The notes under the pieces: model-generated
The model's input: only the letters and a program-made list of their open reading frames with translations
The model's database searches: none
Told to the model about the DNA's origin: nothing
Position numbers and translations under genes: made by a program
Assembly: GCA_033557675.1 (NCBI GenBank)
Contig: JAWQRM010000234.1
Span: 1-25,942, forward strand
DNA: 25,942 nt
Reading direction: 5' to 3'
Source of the DNA: Coptodactyla brooksi
Lineage: Eukaryota > Arthropoda > Insecta > Coleoptera > Scarabaeidae
Shown here: piece after piece, positions 17,203 to 25,942 of the stretch
Layout of the letters: every line of letters begins with the position of its first letter
Position numbering within the stretch: position 1 is the stretch's first letter

Positions 17203-18940
17203 CTCTTTCTCTGAAATTCCGGAAAGTGGTATGTATTTACTTTCCAAAGCATCTCCAAAAGGAAGGTAAACATGTACCTAAACCAGGTACATGTTTTATC
17301 AAATATTCACGTATAGCTGGGTACTAGTTTATGCATGGAGATATTGGCTTTTAAACACATTTTTACCGTGTCTTCTACAAAATCTCCTCTTTCCGTTCTG
17401 GCACGTTTTTGCGCTTCAAAACCGACGATGTTTCAAGACTACCGTTTAGCTGTAGATGCGCCCGGTTCAGAAACGTTTTTCTTGTTGAGGTGAGTGAAAG
17501 ATGTCGTGTGTTTCATCAAAGTATCTTTCGAACTCCTTCATTCTAGCAATTAATTCCTTCCTTGGGCGGCCCATTTTGATACGTATATCAAACAGATTGT
17601 ACACGCATTCAGCAACTAAATCGCAGACTCGTGAGAAAGTGGAATGTGAAATTATGAAACTAACTTTTCGGTTGAAAAACATAAAATAAAATCAAACACT
17701 CGCTTTTATTTGTATTTATTGAAATTTTTCGCATTTCTAATCATCTATTTCGTAAATACGAAAATTACGTAAGACCTAATTATAATGCGACAGAAAGTTA
17801 TATAAACCATTCAGTAGTAAGGTATGCCCAGTTTTGTATTAACGATGGGATGTTAAAATCGGAAACTAATCTATTGGAATGTAGTCAGCACTGACAACTA
17901 CGACTCCATGTCCAAGTTCACTTTATTCGCTCACAACGGATCGATCCCCATTAATGCTTGAATTACCTTTAGCTTGGCATTTCGTTTGGTAGGAGGACTT
18001 ATCGATTTACACGAAACTGCGCATCCAGTTCGATTTGGAGATCTCCTATGAGAGATGTAATTCGTCGCATTTCGATAAATTCAAAGGATTTCAGTCGCTA
18101 TATTTTACTTGAACGGTACTGCAGGTAAATGATCCATAGAACGATTCTTCCATGAAGCGGTTTACGGAAATACGTACCTAAAAGTTCTATTCCAAAATAT
18201 TTACAAATTCGCCGTTGTAACTATTATTTAAATTGAGATTTTTCATATTTTTACGATTTAAGAGTTAACTCATCAAAACGTAAATTTATACATTTTGTCT
18301 ACAATTAATATTATTACTTTCGGCTTAATTTTATTTGACGCATGGACCGACAAACGGTCTGTTTTTAAATGCACCTCGTTAATCAACATGCGATATTTCA
18401 CGTTATAACACGTGATAAAACGCAACGCATGAGCTGAATACAGAAACGAAAATGTGTCGACTGTACAAATTTATTATTACGAATTATAGATCATCGCATC
18501 AGAATTTTTAATTTATTTTTACATTAACGCAGGAAAATGATTATACCCTGAAACAAAGCTAATTCTGCCCTATTTAGATTCTAATGAGCACTCTTCTTCC
18601 GAAACTGAATTTTATCTTTCTATTTCTCACAGATTGTAAACAAAATTTCAAGCACTGTAAATTATATGCGCAGTAAATCCAGGAGTTGTTTGTATCACCT
18701 AGTTTCAGTCGTTAAAGCTAATGAATACACAACCACTGGACAATGTGTGAAAATGTTCACGTCATAATGAAATTACAAATAGGATTTATGTGTCTATATA
18801 ACTAAATTTGCCTCTCTCTGCTGCCAACATCGCAATAATTTACCCACAAGCTAGTTTTTGACTAGCTACATTTTGCTGCACCGATTTCGTTAAATGTACT
18901 GATTGTACTGACTTGGACTTATTTAGTCATGCTTTCAGTA
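17203..18940. other. No gene recognised; one unassigned reverse ORF
   Basis: A 71-codon reverse ORF at 17467-17682 contains KMGRPRKELIARMKEFERYF, basic then amphipathic, which could be a DNA-binding remnant, but no family is recognised. The remaining AT-rich DNA to 18940 shows no gene, RNA or long repeat by eye. Confidence 0.4.
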
Positions 18941-19186
18941 ATTAAGACACCCTGGATTCTAAGGGAGAGTGCAATTTTCCGTAACGTGTTCACATCAACC
19001 ATTCAAAATAAAAGTGTAAATGACACTCCAATTTTTACTCTCATTTTTTAAACTATTGATATAAAATTTGGCAGATGTAGTATGTCTTTCAGGGCGTATA
19101 TATTTGACAAACTAGTCGTTTTCTGCCACTTCCAGTATCGCTGAAAACGACGCCAACTTTTGATTTTTAAATAGAACACCTCGTAT
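18941..19186. repeat. Dispersed-repeat termini (ACCCTGGAT / ACACCTCGTAT)
   Basis: attaagacaccctggat (18941-18957) and, 230 bp on, aaatagaacacctcgtat at 19169-19186 are the same type of terminus in the same orientation. The second is preceded by ctgaaaacgacgccaactttt and is the reverse complement of the repeat end at 402-446. A further start of this type, actgggtgttctatataaac, is at 20895-20914. These look like ends of a short interspersed repeat family; internal structure and boundaries are unclear. Confidence 0.5.
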
Positions 19187-20894
19187 TTTTAACATAGTTC
19201 AAATCTACAGAAAATATTGAATAAGCTTACACCATTATCATTAGTTTTACCATTAGCTTACCATGATTTTAAGAGCAATTTTTATTTCAATAACTAGACT
19301 GCAACAAATGAACTAAAGCAGTTCAAAGCGTGTGGATACTTGCTTGAAAGATGACAATTAACATTTTGATTGATAGCTGTCAAACTATGATTTGTTTTTC
19401 ATAGTGTGCCTGCAAAGCGTGCCAGTTAAGTAGTCATTCCCCCATAACGTACTAAAATAGTCATGGTTTCAAGGCCTACTAGAGCATGTTTAACAATTGT
19501 ACTAAGACGAGCTCTTTCTCACCTACTATGTGGTCAAATATTAACGGTCCTTTTAAGTAAAGACACCATTTGGTTTCTCCGTGCCGCTGGGGAGTAGGTA
19601 CCATTGGAAATAAGTGAATAAATTGTAGAAACCATTTTGGGAAACATTCAGAGCTTTCAACTGCTAAAATAACTTAAAAAGCGTTATGTTTCTTATTTTT
19701 TTGTGGCTACTCTAGATATTGAAACCCTCTAAAATCATGGTAGATCGTAGAAAGTGACGAAAATAGTGTAAGCACATTCAGAACTTTCTGTCGATTACAA
19801 ATGTTTGAAAATATATGGTACGGTGTGGCATTTACACATCAACAGTTGAGGTTAGTGTTAGGAAAGCGACAATTTGTCAAAATATGCGCTCTGCATCACA
19901 TACATATTACATCTATAAAATTTTATTTTCATAGTTTCAAACATAAGGATCATAGGAAAATTGTAAAAGGAAGAGATGTAGGTAATTAAGTTTTTCATAA
20001 CATAGTAGTTCTTACATAAACCTTTTAATGCGAACACAGTTGATTATGGAATATCAAAACGTGTTCTTTTTTACTATTATAACGAAAATATCACATAACG
20101 TTATTATTCTCAAAAATAAAACTAATAAGGATTTTTGTATCCTTTTGTCATTGCAGTAACAATGCAAAAAAGATTCTCAAAAGGGACTACCGATAATTAT
20201 AAAGGTTATTCGAAATACTCTAGAAGAAGGCACTATTTTACACAACATTTTTGGCGTGCACGGTACCTTTATTAGTATAACAACCTAATCCCACAGCAAC
20301 TAGTACAAAGAAAATAAACACCTATTTTAGACATGAAAAAAAGTTAACTTTTTGTGAACAGTATTTTCTAATCACGACAATTAAAATACTTAAAATAATT
20401 AAGAATCCTTCGTAGATTCGTTTGAAATCAGTTAACGTCCAATATCTCAAAAATACTGATTTAAGGCTTTAAAAACGATAACTAATAAATAACGTCTGAG
20501 GACATATTTTAAAAACGATATAAAAACTCCTACCGGCTCATTAATTATCTCGGATGGATACTTCACATTTTACCTAACACGTTTAATTTTACAGCATACA
20601 GACTATTCTAAACTTTTCAATTAAGGTGATCCGTATCTTTTAAGTATTAACGTATAAAAAGTAACCGTACAAATCTCGGTCCTTTGGGCGCTTCACAGCG
20701 CCTAACGATTGCTGTAAATTTACAGAATAAATTTTTATCATTAGTATTTTAGGACTAGCCAGAAATGCCAAAAATGAAGCATATGAACTGATGTTTCTCA
20801 CTGAAATTTCACACTTTATTAAATTGGAAATGACTAACTGTTTTATGCACAACTCGTTTTAAATTTCTTTGTATTATCCTGAATCAATCAATTA
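19187..20894. other. No gene recognised; small palindromes
   Basis: AT-rich sequence without coding motifs. Near 20687-20702 GGCGCT-tcac-AGCGCC forms a GC hairpin and at 20712-20725 CTGTAAATTTACAG is a perfect 14-bp palindrome. A 70-codon reverse ORF overlapping them (20640-20852) shows no domain. Confidence 0.4.
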
Positions 20895-22088
20895 ACTGGG
20901 TGTTCTATATAAACTGTTGCTCAAAAAAAACTCATTGTATTACTCCGTTTATAACAGAAGAAATATTAAGGTATATATCAATGGGTATTCTGTATACGTG
21001 CTGTTATAATTGGAATCCCTCAACTATAGAGTAAACCTAATATTTTGAGTTTACAATCATGCTCCAGTACGTAACTTCTTTTATCAAAATTAGTTGTTAG
21101 AAATAGTAACTCTAAAAGCTAATTAAAAGTGCGGTATAAAATTTTACTGCTAATATATATATATATATTGAATGAATTGATGAATAACTTAAATAATTCG
21201 TTATTATGCGCTATTGACACTTGCAAAATTTTGCATTGTGAATATATTACCCCGGTAGACCAATGTTAGAACATTGGAAAGAAAGACACAAGAAACTATT
21301 GATTCACTTTGCACTCTGATGCCCCATATATTGTTTTGAGTAGTATGAAATATTCACATCAACGACCGGGACGGGACGCTTTATGTGAATCGTGATTTTT
21401 TTCCTGATTAGCAGACTACCTACAGAGATTTACGACAAAATCTGAAAGTGGATTTTAAAAATTTATTTGCAAGGGAGAGTGTGGAACAGTTCATATTCTG
21501 GCGTATCAAATTTTGTGCAATAAAATATAAATTACAATTTACAAATTGATTTCCCACCGTGTTTTGTTCAAAAGCTTTGTATAAACCAGCGTTTCTCAAC
21601 CATTTTACATTATGATTATCTTTTAAAGATTATTTCCAAATTATTTTCCGTTAACAATTCAACAAATGGCTTTACACAACTGGGCAGATATTGGAATTTT
21701 TGTTCCGAGTTATCATTTTATCTTGATTTCTATTTTATTCTATTTTCATTTTATCCCCTGATCGGGGCATCTAAAAATAATCATGTTTAACTTTGTTTCA
21801 TCAGCATCTTTTTAATAAAAATGTCTATATGTTACTAAAACTAAAAGCGCTAGTCTGATTTTCCTGCATTGAAGAATTAAAGCAATTTATCAGCGAAAAC
21901 ATGTCCACTAAGTAGGGCAAGTAACTAACTTCAGCAAGACAGAAATGATTTTGAAAATATTTGCCATCTGAAGTGTGAATGTAATACTAATACTTATTTA
22001 TAAGTTGTATCCGTGTATTTTATGACATATTTTCTCAAAGGTACGACTTTTTATATCTTTGTTTCAAACATAGATTATTATTTGTACA
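20895..22088. other. No gene recognised; AT microsatellite
   Basis: Starts with a dispersed-repeat-like end (20895-20914) and includes an alternating AT tract at about 21153-21169. No coding or RNA gene was seen up to the Tigger end at 22091. Confidence 0.45.
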
Positions 22089-22326
22089 TACAGCAATACC
22101 CCGCTTAATGCTGTTAACGCGTGCACGCAATGTTGAGCGTTAAGCGAATCAGCGTTAAGCGGGGTCACACGTGTTTAACCTTAAGAGTGCGCGAACCGTT
22201 TGCACACATTTTATTGCGTAAAATACTTGTTTTGCATTTTAAAAGTAAATAAGAAATACAATAACGAACGACAGATAAATAAAATAAAGGGTTCATTTGA
22301 GTATCCGCAAATTGCCAGGTTTATAA

Positions 22327-22725
22327 TATTTTGTGTTGATTTTGTGGTTTATAATTCTTTTACTGACTGTTCAATTAGTTGATTTAGCTAACCGGTTTCG
22401 ACGTAATTGTGAGCCATCTTCAGAGCTAATTTTTAATAGTTAGTTGCCATCTTAAACAACCGAGGAGCCCCTTGATCTTCAAGCACAAGTCAATATAAAA
22501 AACGAATATTCCAATCCAAGTATTTTCTGCTTTAATATCTAGAAGGCATTCAAAAGATCTAAGGCAAAAACTTACTTAGACTTCACATCAGCTGTTCACC
22601 ACAATAAATCCAGATGGCAAATACAGGTCAGCAGAGACGTTGGTAGCACTAAAAACCGCTTGGCTAAATAAACTAATTAGAACAGCCAGTAAAAGTATTA
22701 TTAACCACAAAATCAACATAAAATA
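22327..22725. mobile_element. Fold-back element with 72-bp inverted arms
   Basis: The left arm (22327-22398) and right arm (22653-22725) are inverted copies, about 85% identical by eye. Shared blocks include tgttgattttgtggtt, cttttactg and attagtt. The 250-bp interior begins with the tail of ggtttcgacgtaattgtgag and catcttcagagc, which resembles termini of some arthropod repeats, and has no ORF of note. This fits a MITE or fold-back transposon inserted in the non-coding 3' part of the Tigger copy. No target duplication was identified. Confidence 0.7.
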
Positions 22726-22869
22726 AAGGGTATTTATTTAACTACACGTGTTTTAACAAAAAGTTATTCTAAATGAAATGTAATAAAAATAAATAAAATA
22801 AAGGAAAAAAATGTATAAAAATAAAATGTAATTTCACGTCTAAATATATATGATAGTTGTGATGATGAT

Positions 22870-23620
22870 GTCATTTAATGAAGTACTGAGCGTAGGGCCG
22901 ACAGACACATTCGATTTTTTGTTATGAAAAAATCTTCTTCTTACTTTTGAACTTCGTTGATAATCGGGATCATTTTCTACGAATTTATCTAAAATTTTAA
23001 TAATCGTATCAACGCTTTGGCTAATAAAAGCAGTAGAAAGTTCTCAGATGTGGAAGAGTCATCATCGTTGCATATTTCAAGGGTGTCCTCAGATAAATCC
23101 CTTTGATCGTCATTGTCAAAGTTGTTGCCATCGTGTTATACGTATTCTTCTAGAGTCTTCCAGAGAAACATAAGCCTGCTTCATTGGTAAATGGAAAAAT
23201 GCTTGATAGCGATGATTCTTCACGGACAAATTTCTCACATACCTCCAGCCATATTTTTTTCCAACCTCCGTTCATACAGTTTTCTGTTATATCATCCCAA
23301 CCTAATTTTATGTTTTTTATCAGCACTCTCGACAAGTTTAAGTTTAAGAGTATAACGCAAGTAATTTGTCCTAAAATTTGCAATTACACCTTAATCCATT
23401 GGTTGGATCAAGGAAGTTGTATTTGTGAGCAAAAAACTCACTCTAATCCGAATGGACGACTCCAAATTTTGTAATTGGCTTGGATGACCAGGTGCGTTGT
23501 CGAACAATAATAATGCTTTTGGTTGTATGTTTCGATGCTGACAATATCGCTTCACGTACGGACAAAACAATGCGTTATTAATACATCTGGACGAATAACT
23601 TCTTTTATACATGCTACTAA
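22870..23620 (-). pseudogene. Tigger/pogo transposase C-terminal half
   Basis: The reverse strand reads CPYVKRYCQHRNIQPKALLL then FDNAPGHPSQL, with the second DDE Asp in FDNAPGHP. VSFLLTNTTSLIQPMD follows, the conserved PPNTTSLxQPMD block with the third acidic residue. The next codon, expected CAA (Gln of PMDQGVI), is TAA, so one C-to-T change stops the frame. GVIANFRTNYLRYTL continues in the same frame after it. A frameshift near 23310 leads to GWDDITENCMNGGWKKIWLE, the usual AWDxVxxxTIxNCWRK region. An acidic tail (LSEDTLEICNDDDSS near 23100) and VENDPDYQRSSKVRRRFF near 22975-22920 complete the C-terminus. The enzyme would cut and paste the element; this copy is dead. Confidence 0.8.
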
Positions 23621-23627
23621 GCCCCAT

Positions 23628-25190
23628 AAAAATAAATCCAAGTATTCTGCGATATGTTTTTTATAGGCATATAAGAAAAACAGGCCCATAAATAAGCCAT
23701 AGCTAACAGCAGTATTTTTCTTTAGAAGATTTTATTAAATGCACATTTTGTAGTATTAACAATTTGTAGTATAATGATTGTAATGTAATAATTTAAAATA
23801 TAAATCAAACTCCGTGTACTGTAACATACAACGCTCGTAGTGTGACATCTGACACGTGTTGTGATTATCGCATATTAATAGTGAAACCACATTACTAAAA
23901 CGTAGAGAGTTTTTGAAAAATCAGCTGCAAAGTTTCTACGATTTTGGGCGGAAGTCCGCGATTTACACATAACCAAATCAAGTTCTTATCGCTCTAAATT
24001 GTTATTAATGTCCTGTATTAGTGTTTACTTTTCAAGTGTGTTTATCACTTTTTTTTAATTTTTTAATACATTTAGTTTTAAATGTATCCTTTTTTTCTAA
24101 ACCCCCCGATACAAGCTATTTTATTAATATGAAATGAAAAATGTTGAACTTGACAAGATGTTGGGTTAAATTGCATTAATAAAGTCATCTAATAGATTGG
24201 AATAAATTCAGATATTAAAGGGAATAGTGAATATGATTATGAAGATTTGTTTAAGAGCAAATGTAAAACTACATGTAAAATAATATATTCCTAACAAATT
24301 TTACATCTTTTATATACTGTTCCTATTGGTGACGTTTTCTATACTTGGATATTTTTACACTTATTACTCTTTCTAACTTTAAATAAAAGTACTTTGTAAA
24401 TTTGATATTGCGAATGATCATTGTATCCTATCTTATAAGAATATCGTACAATTATAGAAACGAACCACTACTGCAATGCACTAAAAGAAGGACTAGAAAA
24501 CCGTAAGAAATACTACTTTGTGTTAAATTGTTCTTGTTCGTGACATGGGGCTTCTCAGGAATGTCAGTTTTATATACGTTTTCTTCCCTTTTTGGCGGGT
24601 CCGCTCGATTGGACTCGACTAGAGTTAACTCGTTCGAATGTTACTGTCAAACCTGCAGTCGTGCGAACGAATTTTCACTGTGTGCTGATTTCAGTTTTAA
24701 GTTTTCGAACGAAAACATTAACTATTTTGACTAGATGACTAAATTAACTAGCTGAATAGAAGATTAACAGTAACATGTTACTCATGATATTTGTCATTAA
24801 TTAAACGAATATGTAAATAGAATTAGAACTTCAGACATTATAACTGCATTCGCAATAAATCCGAAACCCGAAGTCATTTCACACTCGCAATAAATAGTCA
24901 TAAATAAAAGTTTCAAATTACAGTTTTCCCCATCGATAATTCTGCCGTAAATAATAAGAGAGTTTACGCCCTCCAGGCTGCATAAATCTGAATGAACGCC
25001 GCAAACTCTGCTAATTTTAATCCACCACTTTTGCAACACTCATAACTGCGAATTTACGGATTATTTCCTTTCCTACAATAACCAGCACTACCACAGCAAG
25101 GCTTCTTATTACTAACCAATATATTATATTTATTAAAGCAAAACTTTAACGCTTACGAAACACATCATAGAATATATTATTCACTGAAGA
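23628..25190. other. No gene recognised
   Basis: AT-rich sequence with T-runs near 24045. GAGTTAACTC near 24621 is a small palindrome. Neither strand shows a readable domain; the 80-codon reverse ORF at 24797-25039 and forward ORF at 24528-24734 have no recognisable motif. Confidence 0.4.
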
Positions 25191-25430
25191 TTGATATTTT
25201 TTGTATACTTGAGAGTTAGGGGGGAGCATCCATTGTGCTATAATATTGATCCCAAAACGATCGAACCAATTATAATATTGGATTACAACAAAGCAGAAGG
25301 TAGTGTGGACACAGCCGATAAAATGGCAGCTATTTATTTAATTCGTGAAGAACAACGACATGGTTCATGGTACTACTTTATATATTTTTGACGATCGCAG
25401 GGCTCAATGCTGAAATTAATTATTCCTTGC
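25191..25430 (+). pseudogene. piggyBac transposase C-terminal remnant
   Basis: The forward frame reads PIIILDYNKAEGSVDTADKM then AAIYLIREEQRHGSWYYFIY. The piggyBac form is PxIIxDYNxTKGGVDxxDxMxxxYSxxRKTxRWPxxxFY. The aspartates of GSVDTAD sit at the conserved GGVDxxD motif, whose first Asp is the late catalytic acidic residue in this superfamily. After a stop and frameshift near 25390, TIAGLNAEI matches the following LDIAGINAxV block. Sequence upstream of 25220 and downstream of 25430 does not match. The TTAA ends were not found. Confidence 0.75.
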
Positions 25431-25503
25431 TAAACACAATAGAAGCTCCAAAATTTAGATGAATATTTCTAAAAAGTTTAACCTAATGTACATCAGATCA
25501 AAC

Positions 25504-25606
25504 ACTTTCAATTTACCATCAGATATATGGTGGTAAATTGAAAGTTTACCTTAAACTTTCAATTTACCACCAAATTTTCTGGTCTGCATTGCAGACCAGA
25601 AAATTT
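25504..25606. repeat. Hairpin cluster with a thrice-used arm
   Basis: ACTTTCAATTTACCA occurs at 25504-25518, inverted at 25531-25545, and forward again at 25555-25569, so it can form two alternative hairpins. Directly after it, 25572-25588 and 25590-25606 are 17-bp perfect inverted arms around a single T (core ggtctgcattgcagacc). The cluster lies about 200 bp before the start codon at 25801 and could be the terminal or subterminal structure of that element. Confidence 0.85.
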
Positions 25607-25800
25607 GCCTAGGAACATAATGAAGAAGGCGGTGAACAATAGAAGAGAAGAAGAATAGCAGATTGTGACGCGCACTACCACAACTAAAGGGTGGGGAAAT
25701 TTGAGGTTAGGAAGTAAATTGGTTGTCAAATGATGAAATGTCAAGAATTGAGCTGTCATCCTTTGACATTTATTTAGTAAAAAGTTGGGAAATTTCAACC

Positions 25801-25942
25801 ATGGAACGCTACACTATTGAACAAAGAATTTTAATTGTGAAAATTTACTATCAAAATGGTGAAAATTTTACTGTATCACTTCGTAAAATTCGAGTAGCTT
25901 TTCCTCGTAATCAGGCTCCTTCTGAGACCGCTGTGCGTAATT
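25801..25942 (+). CDS. Transposase N-terminus, Tc1/mariner-type HTH, partial
   Basis: An open frame begins with ATG in a strong start context (caaccatgg) and stays open for 47 codons to the window edge. It reads MERYTIEQRILIVKIYYQNG, then ENFTVSLRKIRVAFPRNQAP and SETAVRN. This matches the N-terminal helix-turn-helix found in many insect mariner-like transposases (MxxYTxEQRxxIVKxYYQNxxSxxxTxRxLRxxFGRNxxPSxxxIRRLV), which binds the element's ends. The catalytic DDE/D part must lie beyond the window. It is the only transposase piece here without a visible break, and may be the youngest element. It differs in sequence from the mariner copies at 9361 and 14800. The hairpin cluster at 25504-25606 may mark its left end. 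Confidence 0.7.
   Translation, partial: MERYTIEQRILIVKIYYQNGENFTVSLRKIRVAFPRNQAPSETAVRN

Larger units (their letters stand above)
22091..23627 (-). mobile_element. Truncated Tigger/pogo element, reverse
   Basis: The left boundary is a pogo/Tigger-like terminus: TA at 22089-22090 followed by CAGCAATACCCCGCTTAA. Subterminal sequence folds back: 22098-22113 pairs with 22150-22165 at 15 of 16 positions. Transposase C-terminal coding sequence lies on the reverse strand at 23620-22870. Between them, at 22327-22725, a separate fold-back element is lodged. The opposite terminal repeat and the N-terminal half of the transposase were not found, so the element is 5'-truncated or rearranged near 23630. 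Confidence 0.7.

Noticed and set aside
18941..19186. A 246-bp MITE with terminal inverted repeats
   Set aside because: The two similar termini are in the same orientation, not inverted, so they are separate repeat ends rather than a TIR pair.

Overview
This window looks like AT-rich, non-coding chromosomal DNA from an arthropod, most likely an insect. There are no bacterial-style operons, no long intact ORFs and no recognisable host gene. What can be read is a graveyard of transposable elements: several non-LTR retrotransposons (LINEs), Penelope-like elements (PLEs) with GIY-YIG endonuclease tails, two copies of one mariner family, other Tc1/mariner remnants, a hAT element, two Tigger/pogo pieces and a piggyBac tail. 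Nearly all carry stops and frameshifts. The exception is a short open transposase N-terminus that runs off the right edge. All family calls come from reading translated motifs by eye; no database was searched.

Layout. 1-1930: repeat ends, a 27-bp tandem pair, little else. 2280-3300: forward LINE relic A. 3936-4570: forward LINE relic B with an internal deletion. 4677-5510: 3' half of a PLE (copy A) with a decayed hammerhead-like motif. 5574-5683: hairpins. 5995-6340: reverse LINE relic C. 6540-6690: mariner N-terminal remnant, running into a nested palindrome/inverted-repeat element at 6660-7044. 7260-7965: reverse LINE relic D. 9361-10440: reverse mariner. 10561-11614: hAT pieces in opposite orientations. 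12300-13900: hairpins and a GC-richer island of unknown nature. 14800-15769: forward mariner of the same family as 9361-10440, inserted in PLE copy B, whose sequence resumes at 15772-16110. 16382-16615: forward Tigger fragment. 16751-17188: a 5'-truncated PLE insertion (copy C) flanked by a 14-bp direct repeat and carrying a well-preserved hammerhead ribozyme motif. 17200-22090: mostly featureless. 22091-23627: reverse Tigger with one terminal repeat and TA target, itself holding a fold-back element. 25191-25430: piggyBac C-terminus. 25504-25606: hairpin cluster. 25801-25942: open transposase N-terminus.

Nothing here forms a pathway. The story is serial insertion and decay. The most interesting items are the ribozyme-bearing PLE insertion with both boundaries visible, the mariner-in-PLE nesting, the perfect 54-bp palindrome and the fold-back element inside the Tigger copy.
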